Under the pieces are notes generated by a model that had not been told where the DNA came from, made no database searches, and saw only the letters and a list, made by a program, of their open reading frames with translations. A program made the position numbers and the translations under genes. From Apostichopus japonicus (lineage: Eukaryota > Echinodermata > Holothuroidea > Aspidochirotida > Stichopodidae), in assembly GCF_037975245.1 (NCBI RefSeq), contig NC_092569.1, positions 20,996,001-21,060,000 on the forward strand: a stretch of DNA of 64,000 bases, read 5' to 3'. Positions 13,392-28,183 of the stretch are shown here, one piece after another (positions within the stretch are counted from its first letter, which is position 1; every line of letters starts with the position of its first letter).

Positions 13392-14104
13392 TAATGACAA
13401 GTAACAGTAACAGGAGGGACAAAAACACGCACAGAATACAGACAGGTTAATGAGCAAGATGAACACAATGAGATAGATGATAGGTGAATTTTATTTTGTT
13501 TATTGATGTGTGACAACTTCATGGCCACACATGTCACAGGTATGTATGATTATGTCCTCTGTATGTAATAAGTGTTAACATTGTTATACGTATTGCTGGT
13601 TTTTTGTCACTCGCTTAGCATGAGTTACTTGTATTGTTTTGTTTATTGCAAGACGTCTGCGTGACTTCATATGCTACGTTTGTTGTTAATAAATGTTTTC
13701 GGGAATTTTATTATTTCTGTCGAGGCTACACTGACCTTGGCAATAACTATAGAAAAACATTTTGCGACATTACATTGCTTTCCTCAATGAAGATCGAAAC
13801 AGGTTGCTGCAGTCTTTGAAATGATATTATGTTTTACTGGAAAGTATATTTTTCATTTTTTTGTGGCAAAAACGTTTGAATCATTTGTTATCCTTGTCAT
13901 GGTATACACACTATCGTTTTTTTATTTTTTATTATCTCATCTCCCTACATGTAATATATAGGCTGATCAGAAATAAATAAATTATCGATTTATATGTAAC
14001 ATTAGTAGGCAATTTTAATTATGATTGTAAAGAAAGGAGACTTTTCCCATATCGTATTAACATTTTGAAATTAAAATTTAATTTATATGTAATATATGTA
14101 TTTT

Positions 14105-14337
14105 AGATCCTCCTGCAAGCAAGAACTCGCAAAAAAAAAGCCTCATTGGCTTATCAAAGCCGCAAGCTGACCAAAATCAGTCTCTTTGATTCATATTTAA
14201 GGTCCATGATTATGAATTGTCAATTGTCAACAACTCTGTAACTGGACGACATAAATTAATCTTGGCGTGACTCGAACTCGTGACCTTATGATTGGAAGGC
14301 ACCGGCGTTAACCACTGAGCTAAAACTCCTAGTAGGC
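14105..14337 (-). mobile_element. tRNA-derived SINE, copy 1
   Basis: On the minus strand the head has an A-box-like TAGCTCAGTGGTTAACGCC and, about 35 nt on, a B-box-like GAGTTCGAGTC, the spacing of a tRNA gene. A ~150-bp body follows with GACTGATTTTGGTCAGC and GCTTTGATAAGCCAATGAGG. The same ~230-bp unit lies in the same orientation at 39679-39905, so this is an interspersed family. It is not an intact tRNA: the acceptor stem does not close. Confidence 0.75.
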
Positions 14338-14451
14338 TTATTTTTACACTATATCAATTCTTTTTTTCTTGGTTGTTGATGGAGAGAATTCTTTTTTTTT
14401 TGGTTGTTGATGGAGAGTCGTACCTTGAGAATAATCGAATATTCGAATATT

Positions 14452-16258
14452 TGTTCATGTGAAGATAACGTGTTAAGTTGCAATGGCTACTTTTGTAGTG
14501 CTACTGCAACTTGTCGAACTGAAGGCAATGAAAGCAAACGAATGTGTAATGATGGCTTTATGGGAGATGGTGCAACGTGTGAACGGGTGAAGGATTTTTG
14601 GGATGTTTACAACAATGTTTCAACTGACGAGAGCCTTCAACATATCTATCCCTCTGCATGGCCACTGTCTTCTTTTGAAGTATATTGTAAAGACGGCTGG
14701 ACGGTAAATTTTGTGAAGTATATAACGATGATATACATATTGAACCAAAAGCTGTCTGGAAGGTATCTAGCAATATTGAGCACACATTTTTGCTTTAATA
14801 CAAAATTCATGATTCCATATAAAACTCTCAGACTCAATTATTAAAAAGTTCAATCATGTATAAATCAGTTGCTCTCCTTACTTTTTGTGCTAAATAAATA
14901 TTACTGAACACCAATAAATGCCTCATTAACATTCGGAACAGAAAAAAAATATGCTGATTCCGTGATTTTTTTCATTTATATAAAAACATTTTTAAAGTTG
15001 TAAAATATACAATTTTGCAACTAAGTACCGTTAATCATAGAACATGTTTTGTATAAAGGGTGAGTGGAGTCCTCCTCACCATTGGACCTCAAGAACAACA
15101 TCTTCCGGAGGATCGACAACATCTTCAAGGTAAAAGCCAATAAGTTTGAATACCAGGGATTCAAATCAATAAGGTTGATTTCGAGTGAGAACTCTGAGCA
15201 CATACCTGTTTTAATTTTAATTACATCAAATCTACACCGACGTTTCATGAGTGTCTAACACAAACCAGTTGAATGACACACAGATATGTCTTGTTATGCT
15301 TTTGTTTTCATATTTGTACTTGAAAGCTTATACCAAAGAGTATGGAAGGCTCCATTGACTTTAATAGTGACTAGGATAGCTACAAAAACGGTTGTGGTAA
15401 TCTGAACGGAGAATTCTGGCTTGGAAACGAAAGATACACACCATTACTACAAAACAGAATTACAAAATTAAAATAGATTTTACAATTACTGTTTTGAATG
15501 CGGCAGTATTTTTGCAGTTTGATTAATTTCGGATCAGCACAGAGGCTGACAACTATAAACTCATAGACCTTGGTGACCAAACTGAAAGCTTTGTTAAGTA
15601 CCGCTTATTCTCCTTGAAGAATACATGTTTTGTTTGTTAAATAACTCTGTTGCAAATTTTTACGTTAAGTAATACGATGTTTTTATACCTGTCCCCCACC
15701 ACCCATCTCCGTCTACGCCAAATAGAATGAATCAATTGTATTAAGTTTCTCAATATTTGAAAGTGAGTTTACCTTAATACTTAAATTTAAATTTCCCGTA
15801 CGGTCACTGGTCGCAATTTTAAAGCTGTTTTCTTTACTTTTTAAGTTGAAGAAAAAAACGTTGACCAGTTATTCAATGTTCTGATGTAAACCATAGTGTA
15901 CAAGCAATTTTTTGACCACTAGTGTTGTCTTTCAAATATTCATTGTATTTCAAGGCATATCTTTGTATATACCATTCATTTTTATATGTTGTGGATACTG
16001 TTGACTTCTAAACCCTCGAATGATACTAAAAACTATCTCCTTCCATAGCTGATTTCAATGTTATGGACTATCATCGTGACAAAAGCCTTACCACCTACGA
16101 TAGGGACAATAATGCGTTATCTTCTAACTGTGCGGTGAGACACACGAGTGCACAACGCCTGCTACAGCAGTAACTTTAACGGTGATGGATCAAACTTGTC
16201 CGTTTTCAAAGAGAACGTTTTCGTCAATTTACAAAGTTACACTGTTGATACATGGTAA
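14452..16258 (+). pseudogene. FREP pseudogene P1 (EGF + fibrinogen domain)
   Basis: Three decayed exons. (1) About 14452-14703: EGF plus fibrinogen start (CSCEDNVLSC ... WDVYNN ... VYCKDGWT), ending ACG|GTAAAT like genes B, D and E; one EGF cysteine is replaced (KRMC instead of CxC). (2) About 15330-15600: middle fibrinogen part, recognisable as SYKNGCGNLNGEFWLGNE, then NYKIKIDF and FRISTEADNYKLI, with frameshifts, a TAG where Trp is expected and a TAA before FRIST. (3) From 16049 after a CCATAG acceptor: VMDYHRDKSLTTYDRDNNA and NCAV, then loss of the GGWW core and a frameshift, continuing as NACYSSNFNGDG. It is closer to generic animal FREPs than to genes B, D and E, so it is an older branch. 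Its orientation is opposite to the cluster. Confidence 0.8.
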
Positions 16259-16539
16259 TAATTTATTGTTGGAAGTATCAATATGTTCCCAAAAGGAAAC
16301 TGCTAGAGGTTGACAAAGGCATCATGTGATATCTGTGCAAATCTTCTGTTAATGGAGAGGAACTTCATGATGAAAGATATTAAGATTAAACTAAAACTTC
16401 ACACAATGACACATGAAATCAAATGTACCGAAAACACTGAATTTCTAACAATAGTAACCAAATAAATAGAAAATTGCTATCTTTATTGTTATACATATGA
16501 ATAGTATATGAACGCAGTTTGCTGAATGTCAATACTTGC

Positions 16540-18469
<1,930 letters not shown>

Positions 18470-21187
18470 CTGAAATCGAAAGATAGTCCATTTTTATGTA
18501 ATGTTAATACTTGTGTATTATACATTTTATTTCGAACTGCTAAATAAATATTTATAAACCTTAGAAATCTGTAGGCTGTATGTTTAGCTTAAATGAAATT
18601 GATACAATATGCCGATTATTTACTTTACCAAACTTCTTACTATCGAAGTATTGATGCAAAGGTTCAGTAGAAGTAAAGATGCCATGGCATACGTCAATCA
18701 ATTCAGCATCATTTTATTCGATATTCTTGTTTTTCGTTTCATTAAAAATCCTCAATGGAAAGTTGGAGAAGAATAAAATCGTTACTTTGCGTGTAAATAT
18801 AACAGGGCAAAAAATGTTTACGCATGTCATCATCAGTTTTAAAGTAGCTACGTTTCAAACATCTTGGCAAAATTATTTCTTCGGGAGACATTGATACATT
18901 AACAATATGATAACGTTATTGACGTCTTTTTGAAATACAAAGACTGTTTTAAGTGAGCTACATTAACATACTTAAAAGAGAAATATATCCTAGACATTAC
19001 TGCTTGGAGAAGACTTTTCTGCAGCCTAAATGGTTACTCAGTCAGCAGAAGCAGTAAGATCACAACATATACCGATCGCCTATTAAACTGAACAACAACA
19101 TATTTTCTGTTTAGTCTCAGTGGAAAATCGACAATTTTCACTTACGAGAGAAGAAACTTATATTGTTCACAACGGTGTCGAATCAATATCACAAAACTAT
19201 TGCAAGTTTATTGTGATATAATCTTGTTTTTACTTCAATATTTAAATGATCATGATCGAGATTTACTGGGTAATTAATTATCAGATATTGGCCCGCAAAG
19301 AATTAAGTTAAAAAGTATACCTCAATGAGGATACGAAATGAGCTTTTGGCTTTGACACATCATCAATAAGCATATAACTAGGCGTAAGAACAGGTGCAGT
19401 GGGACAAGAACGTGTCTTCTGCCCGCCTGTCAATTTTCTAATTTAGGATACACTGCACGGCATCTGCTGATTAATTGTTAGTTCTACATTAACCCATTGT
19501 CTACAAACTGCTTGAAATTCGAAAAAAGTGGTATGAATTCCAAGAACCAAAAGAGGAAAATGCTAATAATGTCCAATCGGGGCAACCGTAGTGTTTAGTC
19601 ATTCTATATTTCTGAATCAACACAAACTGAATGCCCCTCTCACACCTAAATCACTTCCACATATCATTACGAGTTTATTACGAGATTATTATCATTTTAT
19701 TATTATTACGAGTCATGAATTACTCATTGAGATTTGTTCAATGATGTTTTGTTTAGTTGGTCCCTGGTAACTTAATCTGCAGAAAGGACGACTGCTTCAA
19801 TTTAGTTCTTCCTTCTTCTTTAAATATAGCTTCTTGCATGGATAACTACAGCATCTCGTATGATAGTATGTACTTTAGCCACACAATAATGCATAATCTA
19901 AGTTTCAATAAGCGTTATCTTGTAGTGAGGAAACAATGGTCAACACGTTTCATTGGCGTTCATCGAAATGTCAAATCAAACTGTTGAAGAGAGAATTGTA
20001 GGGACGTCATTTGTGTGGGTTTTCACTGTCAACTGTCGGTTTCATGCTATATTTCTCAAATATCTTATTCAAGAATTTCTTTAGTATTTTTTTTTCTTTA
20101 TTAACAGTTTCGTTTATGTACTAGTTGTTGCTAGGCGACTGCAAATTCAATACTTAATAACTCTGTCTTCCCCAACTTTCCTTAATTTATGTATGTGGAA
20201 CGACCGCATTTGTTGCCACACACCTACACAGAAAGCATGTATTGACCTTCTGATAAATACGTCTATATGTTCTACTACAAAGCTGATTGCTACCTGTCAA
20301 TCGTCGAGTCGGAGGGGATGATTGCGACAGTTATACCGACAAACCGGTCGGCAGTCGAAGGTACCTTCGTCGAAAGTCGAAGGTCGAAGGAAAACTGCCG
20401 GTTCGACACCGTCGAAGAATACCTTCGCAGGGTATCTTTCGACAAAAAAATGTCTCGGTTGTTTCTCCGTCTGTTATTCTTTCCAACTTTGACTACGAAC
20501 ATATTATTCCCCACTTAAATGCAACTTATGATATTTTTTCATGTAAGATTATTCCACAGATGCTACATCGCCGGATTTGAGTGTTATTTATGCCTTCTAA
20601 TATAACCTCTACCTGTCGTGGTAAACCTGCCTGTTATCTCTCTTCAAATTGTTTAGGAGGAAGGGGTGGTGAGAAACTACACTTCGTCATTGCTTTTCAA
20701 CTTCAACAATCGGTTTTAAGCTGCAGCACTCGTTATTCAACGTTCTTGACTTAAAATACGCGTATTTCATTTGATAAAACATAATTTCCCCCACTGTGAA
20801 GTAAATTGTTATGATTCAGGGTTATACCATGATACCATTTACCATACTTGAGACCATTTATATACTTTTACTAGAGAAAATACAAGTACTACTCATATAA
20901 AGGGATACTCGAAAAACATTTATTGTTGAGATTGCAATGCATTGAACTGATAGTCAGTTTGATTAAAAAATGGCAAAAGCCATTTCTGATCAAAGCGTAA
21001 GGTACAAGCTTCCAATGTTTTCCCACCCTCACCCTCTAACCCTTTTTTGTATAAAAGCATCCTCCGGCTTACCAAACTTTCTCAAAGAGCAGGGGCCACT
21101 ACTCCCCTCCATTACCTTACTTATACTCCTAAACGCAGTTTGCCACCTAGCTGTTTGCCGTTTCGTCCACGAATAGTGTAGAACAGA
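18470..21187. other. Intergenic, no gene recognised
   Basis: No coding exon recognised on either strand. A signal-peptide exon for P2 was sought upstream of 18469 and not found. A frame at 19757-19987 has four cysteines but no recognisable pattern or splice context. The only notable structure is the fold-back near 20325-20430. Confidence 0.4.
20325..20430. repeat. Fold-back cluster of GTCGAAGG motifs
   Basis: Dense direct and inverted copies of GTCGAAGG/CCTTCGAC. CGGCAGT near 20348 is matched by ACTGCCG near 20395, and CGAAGGTACCTTCG is a perfect palindrome. The block is GC-rich against AT-rich surroundings. It could form a cruciform or be a fragment of an inverted-repeat element. Confidence 0.6.
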
Positions 21188-21420
21188 AACATTTCATTTC
21201 ATTTATTTCATTTCATTTCATTTATTTGTTTTTTCTCAATATACGGTACATTGTATGTCATACAAACGTTTACAGATATGAAATTGAGTATAAAGAGAAA
21301 GGAAGTGATCTAAAAACCTGAAAGGCTTATCGAGTAGAGCCACTCCCTAAAGAAGGAAAATAATTACGTTATCAGAGTTAACGATATAAACAAACAAAGA
21401 TTTCTAAAAAGTATTATGGA

Positions 21421-24400
21421 TCAATAATCACTTATGTAAACCTCGCTTAATTGACTTTTAAAGGAACGTGGTGACTGAGAATCATTTTGTATATGATCAT
21501 GATGATTAAGTAGATAATTCCAGCAAGTGTTTGCCCGATAACGTATACTCTGTTTACCCAGGTTACTATGGGGAAAAAGTCTATGTATGTGACCAGCCTG
21601 TCTTGTATTATAATCATGGATTTCCCTATTAACAGTGAATAAATTTTTACATGTGGGCGGATTATACCCATTAATATTGCGATAAGCGAATGTAGCAAGA
21701 TGAACTTTCACAAGGTCCGGTAATTTCAGTAGCTTAAGTGAGGCAAATAATTTACTAGTATGATCGTTATAGTCGGCAGAAGATATATGTCGAATAGCCC
21801 TTTTTTGAAGTACAAAAAGTTTCTTAATGTTATAAGCAGCCGTGCCAGACCAAACTGTAATGCAATAAGTAAGATGAGGATAAATTAAAGTAAAATATAT
21901 AGAACGAAGAATATGTTTTGGTAAGTAGTGCTTCAATTTGGAAAGAATCCCAACGCCACGAGAAATATTTGTTGATATTGTATTTATGTGATGACGCCAT
22001 GTCAGACCAGAATCAATAGTTACCCCTAGAAAAGTGGTAAAACACACTTTTTTTAGACTACTACCATGCATCTGTATGTCAGACAGAATATTCCTATTCC
22101 TACCTTCATTGAAAACAACATATTTTGTCTTACCTACATTTAAAGAAAGTTTGTTAGCTGAAAACCAAGCATGAAATTCATCAAGCACATGACAAACTCT
22201 AGCCCTCATTTCCACAGGATCCAAGCCAGAGAAAAAAATATTAGTATCATCAGCGAATGATATGATAGTACAATTATCTGACACATTACAAATATCATTT
22301 ACATATATTATAAAAAGCAAGGGCCCCAATATAGATCCTTGTGGAACCCCACAAATAACATTCATGCAATCAGAATCCGTATGAAGACAATTTGTAAATT
22401 GTTTTCTGTTTGATAAATAGCTTCTAATCCAGTCTAGTCCTGTGCCTCTTATGCCATAATGTGACAATTTCATAAACAAAATACGGTGATCAATTGTATC
22501 AAACGCTTTGGACAAGTCCAAGAATACACCGACGGAAATCCTTTTCTTATCTATGGCATCATACAATACCTCCAAGGCCTCAGTCAAAGCAAGTTCGGTT
22601 GAGTGTCCTGGCCGATACCCATATTGACTTTTGAACATAATATCATGTTTACTGATAAAATTATAAATACGATTATGAACTATTCTTTCAAAGATTTTAG
22701 AGAAGGCTGTTAGTACAGAAACTGGGCGATAATTACCTATAACATCATGATCCCCTTCTTTGTAAACAGGGATAACTTTCGCAATTTTTATATGATCTGG
22801 GACAGTACCAGTTGCTAAGGATAAATTTATAATGTGAGTAAGAGGGTGAACAACGTAATGTAACACCTTTCTTAGTATTGAAGGCTTTATGCCATCGAAG
22901 CCGGCAGATTTATCTGGTTTCAAACAAGCAAGTGCAACTTTAAATACTTCACTCTCATTTGCAGGAGACATATAAAAGGTTGAAGGATTTGAATTTCTTA
23001 GGTAATGATTTGGATTAGTGTCACTATGAATATCTGACGCTAAGTTGGGCCCAACATTTATAAAGAAATCATTTAATGCGTTTGTAATCTGCTTAGGATC
23101 ATTGGTTTTACCGTTGCTGACTTTCATCGTGTCGGGAATAGACGACTTACTTTTTCTATTATGTAATACATCATTGATTATTGCCCAAGTACGTTTAGAA
23201 TTGCCACTGCAACTATTGAACTTATCAGAATAATACCGAGTTTTCGAAATACGAATAATGTGGGTCAATTTATTACGGTAAGTACGAAACTTGTCGGAAT
23301 TGTCCATATTGGGGTTTTTCAACATCTTGCGATAGAGTTTATTTTTACGTTTGATTGATTGTAAAATACCAGTCGTTATCCAAGGATGACGCTTTTTACG
23401 ACGCTTTGAGTTACTGATATAAATATATGGAAAGCATTCATCATAAATATTTTGAAAAACTGTAATGAAATTGTAATAAGCTACGTTCACGTCCTCAATA
23501 GAACATATGAAATTCCAGTCGGTATTATGTATTAAATTATTAAAATACGTAGTATTCTTGTCGGAATAGTTCCTAGCGTAGTAGCCAGAATCAGATTTAC
23601 TCTGTTCTACTGAAGTTTGAATGAAAACGGGGAAGTGGTCACTTATATTCGTTAGTAGAATGCCAGGCGTGATATCAGTAATATTGTTGGTGAATATATT
23701 GTCAATAAGTGAGGCCACGGTTCCACTTACTCGAGTAGGCTTGGAAATTGTAGGGAAAAAATTGTTTGAAAACACAGTGTTTATGAAGTCAGAAGTTCCA
23801 TTTTTTAGTAAATCAATATTAAAATCCCCCATGTTTGTTCTCACTAGATATTAAATTGAGTATAATATTTATATATTCATTGAATGTAGATGTCAAACCC
23901 TGTGGAGGTCTAAAGACTACTCCAACGATTATATTATTCTTATTCATTGCTATTTCTATGAAAATGCTTTCTATCGCCTCATTGAAAAAAGATATGTCAG
24001 TCCTTTTTACAAACGTATAATTATTCGATATAAAAAGACCAACACCACCACCTCTCTTGCTATCCCTGTGACTTTCTATAAAAGTATATTGATCTATTTG
24101 TACCAAAGGTGATATTTGGTCACTTAACCACGTCTCACTGAAGCCAATTATTGAGAACTCATGATTAAGAAGGGAAAGAAAGTCAATTATTGAGTTGAAG
24201 TTTTTGTTTAGGCTACGACTGTTTACATGAAACAGAGAGAATACATGAGGTTTACCAGTGAGTTGATTGAAGGAACCAATGTCAAAGTAGCGACAAAGAC
24301 TAACAGGAACTTGTGAGTTTAGGTTTTGTGAGTCATAAAAATCATTATTCATGAACTGCGGACTTCGTCCATGTAGTGCCTCCAAAAAATCATTGTGATT

Positions 24401-24565
24401 TGAAAGATTTTGAAAGGGCAAACCAGAGTCACAAAAATCACAAATCCAAGAATTACACCTATTACTGATACACCACGTATGCCGAAAAGTACCACAATTT
24501 TCACATTTAACCTTATTATACGTTTCACTTATGATAAGATTACAATTTTCACAAACTAACATCAC
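21421..24565 (-). pseudogene. LINE ORF2: PHD-like finger, AP endonuclease, reverse transcriptase
   Basis: Starts MMLVCENCNLII with a PHD-like zinc finger (CENC...KCENCGTFRHTWC...WICDFC). An exonuclease-endonuclease-phosphatase domain follows: HVNSRSL, GFSETWL, RGGGVGLF, GVVFRPP, then GDFNIDLL. Next comes the reverse transcriptase: YRPVSVLTAFSKIFE, VFLDLSKAFDTIDH, GVPQGSILGPLLF and the catalytic FADD. It ends in a C-terminal thumb/connector with LKLLKLPDL and YNTR. The frame changes by one base near 23830, between SSENK and MGDFNID inside the endonuclease, splitting the product into 24565-23819 and 23844-21421. The RT part is otherwise open for about 800 codons, suggesting a fairly recent insertion. 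It would act by target-primed reverse transcription in the nucleus. Confidence 0.9.
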
Positions 24566-24678
24566 CTGTTTTCGATCAGAGTGATAAAAAAGGAAGACAA
24601 AAAGTACAAAAATATGTAAATGTATACATCCTTTGGATTAATTATTGATTTAAAGTGTCATTTTTCAGTGCCAAAGAG

Positions 24679-25397
24679 CTAGAGACGCTTCAAGTCATTC
24701 AGCCTCCAGATTCGTTTCGTAAACTCGGTGTTGTTCTTGCTTACCAGTGCGATGACTTTCCCATCGTGTGACCAGGCTGCTTTGACCAGGGTGGTGTTTC
24801 TCGTCGCCTGTAGTAGCGCTTGGTTCGCCTTCGTTAGGTCCTCCTGTATTACAAGGCGGGTGCCCTTCAATTTCCGCCTGTTCTTTATGCATAGTTCTCT
24901 GGTTTTGTAGTTCTGGAATTTGACGATTATTGCCCTGGGTTTACCCGGCTCTTTCTTACCGATCCGATGCGACCTATCAATGTCTGTTAGATTCAGGTTG
25001 AGTCCCAGATGCTGTGATGCGAGGTCCATCATGATGACGTCAGTATTTTCGTTCGGCTTCTCCTCCACACCAAACACACGAATGCAGTTTCTTCGGGAGT
25101 ACTGTTCCAGCTGGTTCAATTGGTTGGTTGAGTTGTTGAGTTTGTCTGTCAATTCCGAGATCTCGTCCTGCATGGCTTTCAGTTCTGAAGAAGTTTTCTC
25201 GGCTCCACTTCGATGTCATGTATTTTGCCAGAATTTATCTCGATCTGCTTCAAAAACTTATCCAGTTTTTTATCCAGAGCTCGATCAATACAAGCGTGCA
25301 GCTTTAGCTCGAAATCTTGGCTTGCGATTACTTTTGTAACCACTTGAGTGACAATCTCTGAGATTTCCTTTTCTTTTGTGTTGGAGCGTGTAGACAT
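24679..25397 (-). pseudogene. LINE ORF1 (coiled-coil nucleic-acid-binding protein)
   Basis: Starts MSTRSNTKEKEISEI. It has a heptad-rich coiled-coil region (EISELTDKLNNSTNQLNQLE), then the L1-ORF1-like start YSRRNCIRVFGVEE and an RRM-like core (DIDRSHRIGKKEPGKPRAI, VKFQNYKTREL), ending NDLKRL. This is the usual layout of the retrotransposon RNA chaperone. A one-base frameshift near 25175-25185 splits it into 72- and 164-codon pieces; past the break the other frame reads AEKTSSELKAM. It lies 113 bp upstream of ORF2, as in two-ORF LINEs. Confidence 0.85.
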
Positions 25398-25865
25398 TGT
25401 TAGGAATCACCGGACCGATTTATGTCGATAACTGTCCCACAGGACTCTGAGCGATGATAATAAGTCCGACGGCTTCGATTGACGGCCTGTAGGATTCTAT
25501 AGTTTGGAGCTTTGGGCCGAGGTACAGTAGTAGCAAAACACCGTAAGCTTAGGCTATGTTAGGATAACTTTTTCACTTCACCATTCGTTGAGCAAATATT
25601 CTGATGCAGTTCTGCAGCTCAAAACAGCCAGAAAATGATCGGATTTTCAGTTAGGTCTTCCAAAGGCTCTATATAAGGGAGGATTCACATGATTTACCTT
25701 CCTCTTGATTGTGAGCTGATGAAAATTAGCGAAAATTTGCGAGTCTTATAATGTGTCGTTAAGTCCGTCCCTAAGTTAGGTATCTCAACGATTGATGACC
25801 TTTACTGACCTTTACTTGGATTACAATCGATAATATGGCACCAGACTGTAAGTTATTTTACATGT

Positions 25866-26100
25866 CTTCCTTTCAGAACTTCTAATAGTAAAGCAATACA
25901 AGCGTGCCACCCGTCAGTCAAAATTTATTACCCTCTTTGAACCTATGACCAATGGGGTTACTTATGCCAATCGTGCTTTTTCAGTTTCTGGTCCCAAATT
26001 GTGGAATTCCCTCTCAAACCATTTCAAATGTATATTTAATAAATCACTTTTCGAATCTAAACTAAAAACCTACCTCTATGCTAAACATTTTTCAATTTGA
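25866..26100 (+). mobile_element. 5'-truncated non-LTR fragment (RT C-terminus)
   Basis: Plus-strand frame ...QYKRATRQSKFITLFEP, then ANRAFSVSGPKLWNSL, ending in KSKLKTYL-like FESKLKTYLYAKHF and TGA at about 26100. The GPKLWNSLP-type motif followed by FKxxLKTxL is typical of the last ~70 residues of LINE ORF2 proteins. It belongs to a different family from the neighbouring element and lies on the opposite strand. Not functional. Confidence 0.75.
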
Positions 26101-28183
26101 TTTGTAACTATATTTCATTGTTGCTTTATTATTTTTGCTTTTCTTTCTATTCATATTTATATGTATGGCGCTTTTGACAACTATTTTGTTTAAAATTAGC
26201 GCATCATAAATCTTAGTTATTATTATTAGGTTCCAACTCGTAAGTTGCGGTTTTCTGGTAAACGGCAAAGACATTGAAACTACTTTTATTGACATTTGCA
26301 GGGTCGACATAAATCACAGCTGTTTTAAATGTAAAGATTATTTAGTTTTAAATTAAATTTCCTTGTGATATGCAAATCTAGAGATAGATTGTGTATTTGA
26401 AAACTTTATGTTACTATAACAAATCAAATAGTGTGAAGTTCATTAACTGCCAAAGGAATCGATGTAGTTACAGACTAAGAACGGTTGTTATTTGTTAGAA
26501 AATTACATATTTTTAGTCATTTAAAAGCAAAACAAACTTTTAAAACGTTTAGTTTATGTGAAGACTTAACATTTGGTGAGAAATGTTATGGTGTGAAACT
26601 GCTATACATATATTCTGACTATTGTAGCTATTAGTTCAATATATGTTACCCAGTTATGTCAGAATGAAGGTAAGAAAACTAAATGCTGGAAATTACATTA
26701 AACAAACTGTAAAAGACCAATGATATATATGTCTCTAACAGGGTTCTAACCAGTGACTAAGATTACTTCTCTTTCGTATCAAATATTAGTAGCCTTTGAT
26801 CCCTGGTCATATGTTCGAATCATGCTTTAGTCAAAATGTATTTATCTTTTCACTTTAGAACATGATAAGTGGTCAAATGATATTGTATAATACATTATAT
26901 CTTTGTAAACTTACAAAAGCGTTCCCCTTGCGTAGGATTTAAGGAATTTTCAAGACGAAAGCAAGAAATATAAAAGTTGACGGAACAGTTTCCATCGCTG
27001 GCGATTTATTGCGTTACGAAAGCAACGTGGGCGATTTCTTATTTAATAATTTTAAATCAGTAAACTTGAACAAAGCATTTACTGTCTCAGTTGAGAAAGG
27101 TCAAACCTTCCTTCCCTATGGTAACATCTTTGTAACTTTGCTAGATAAGAGACAGTTGTTACATCAATGCCTTTTATTTGCAATTTCATGCGAATAGCTG
27201 TTTTTCTCAATAAAAACATGATATGAAAGGTGCCTCAGATATTAACTCATTCTAATTAGCATTATGAAATGGGGTCTTATATGATAGGAAATGATAACAA
27301 GTAAAAGTAAAGTCTTTATTATCACACAGGACACTTTTCGCGATCGATTATACTGTTGCCTGCTGGTATATATCATTTAAAATTTCTAAAACTGTCATGA
27401 GATTGTTGATTGATGTTGAATTACAATGAATGTATGCAAAAAGATCAATATAAATGAGAGCACATTCATGTTTTTTTCCTAGAGCTAGAAAAGAACAATC
27501 GATAAAGCATATTGTTCTATAAGCTTGGAAAATCAAGAAGGCTGACAGCCTTCCTAGTCATATGAGTCTCTTCTAACGTATTTATGGCGGATTGCTTGAG
27601 AGTATCTCCCATAAATCTATCTTTATGTTAGTGTGCATTGATGATAGAGCTGGCTCATTGCCTTAATGATTATAAAACATATATACAAACTAAAAAATAT
27701 AACATGTATCTACGGTAGATGTTGAAGTCAAAATAAACTAAATGTAATATAATTTCTTACATCTGACTACTGACTCTTTTGCAACGCAATCGATAATTAA
27801 AATTCAATATTTACCTTCTCTTTATCCTTATCTTGTGATAGGAGGGTGTAGAAGCCTTTTCAACTACAATTTTGAATTTGAATAATTATAATCTGTTGGT
27901 TTGGCAAAATTAAAGACGCAACCTACATTGTCACGATGAGGTGTTGTATAAACGAACCTTGAGTGATAAGCTTTTATTTACAATTCTTTATAAGCTTAGC
28001 TTGTCGTGCTTTCATTATATAACCTGATTATGCATGTTCTTTAATGAAAATCGTCACGATCCTCTCCAATCCTCTTTCTGGCTTCTAGCGATTACTATTA
28101 GACATACAGTGAGCAATATTTGTAAGGTCCATGGCGTAACTACTTCAAGGCAGATATGGTCGTTAACCTCTGTTAGTACAGCC
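26101..28183. other. Intergenic and 3' flank of gene B
   Basis: No gene recognised. From about 27740 to 28183 the sequence is the 3' flank of gene B and resembles the flanks of genes D (about 42400-42870) and E (about 55660-56115). Shared phrases include CAATCGATAA and TATAATCTG(C/T)TGGTTT. So the duplicated gene unit reaches at least 450 bp past the stop codon. Confidence 0.55.

Larger units (their letters stand above)
21188..25440 (-). mobile_element. Non-LTR retrotransposon, near full length, inactivated
   Basis: Two-ORF LINE in CR1/Jockey style. It reads, on the minus strand, ORF1 (25397-24679), ORF2 (24565-21421), then a ~200-bp 3' UTR ending in a short tandem tail of ATGAA/ATAAA type at about 21190-21230. 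The 3' UTR has a GGGAGTGGCTC/GGCTT block that recurs at 37.4-37.5 and 41.5-41.6 kb. ORF1 and ORF2 each carry one frameshift, so it cannot move autonomously as read. No convincing target-site duplication was found, and the 5' boundary is uncertain (between about 25400 and 25700). Confidence 0.9.

Noticed and set aside
15064..15258. Frame inside P1 (LKNNIFRRIDNIFKVKANK)
   Set aside because: Does not match any fibrinogen exon; it lies in what would be a P1 intron and has no acceptor support.
19757..19987. 76-codon plus-strand frame with four cysteines
   Set aside because: No domain pattern, leader or splice context; treated as chance.
23045..24020. Plus-strand frames opposite the LINE ORF2
   Set aside because: Antisense shadows of a well-supported minus-strand reverse transcriptase.
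26720..26830. Possible tRNA or SINE head (ATGTTCGAATC)
   Set aside because: A B-box-like word without a convincing A box at tRNA spacing, and no second copy seen.
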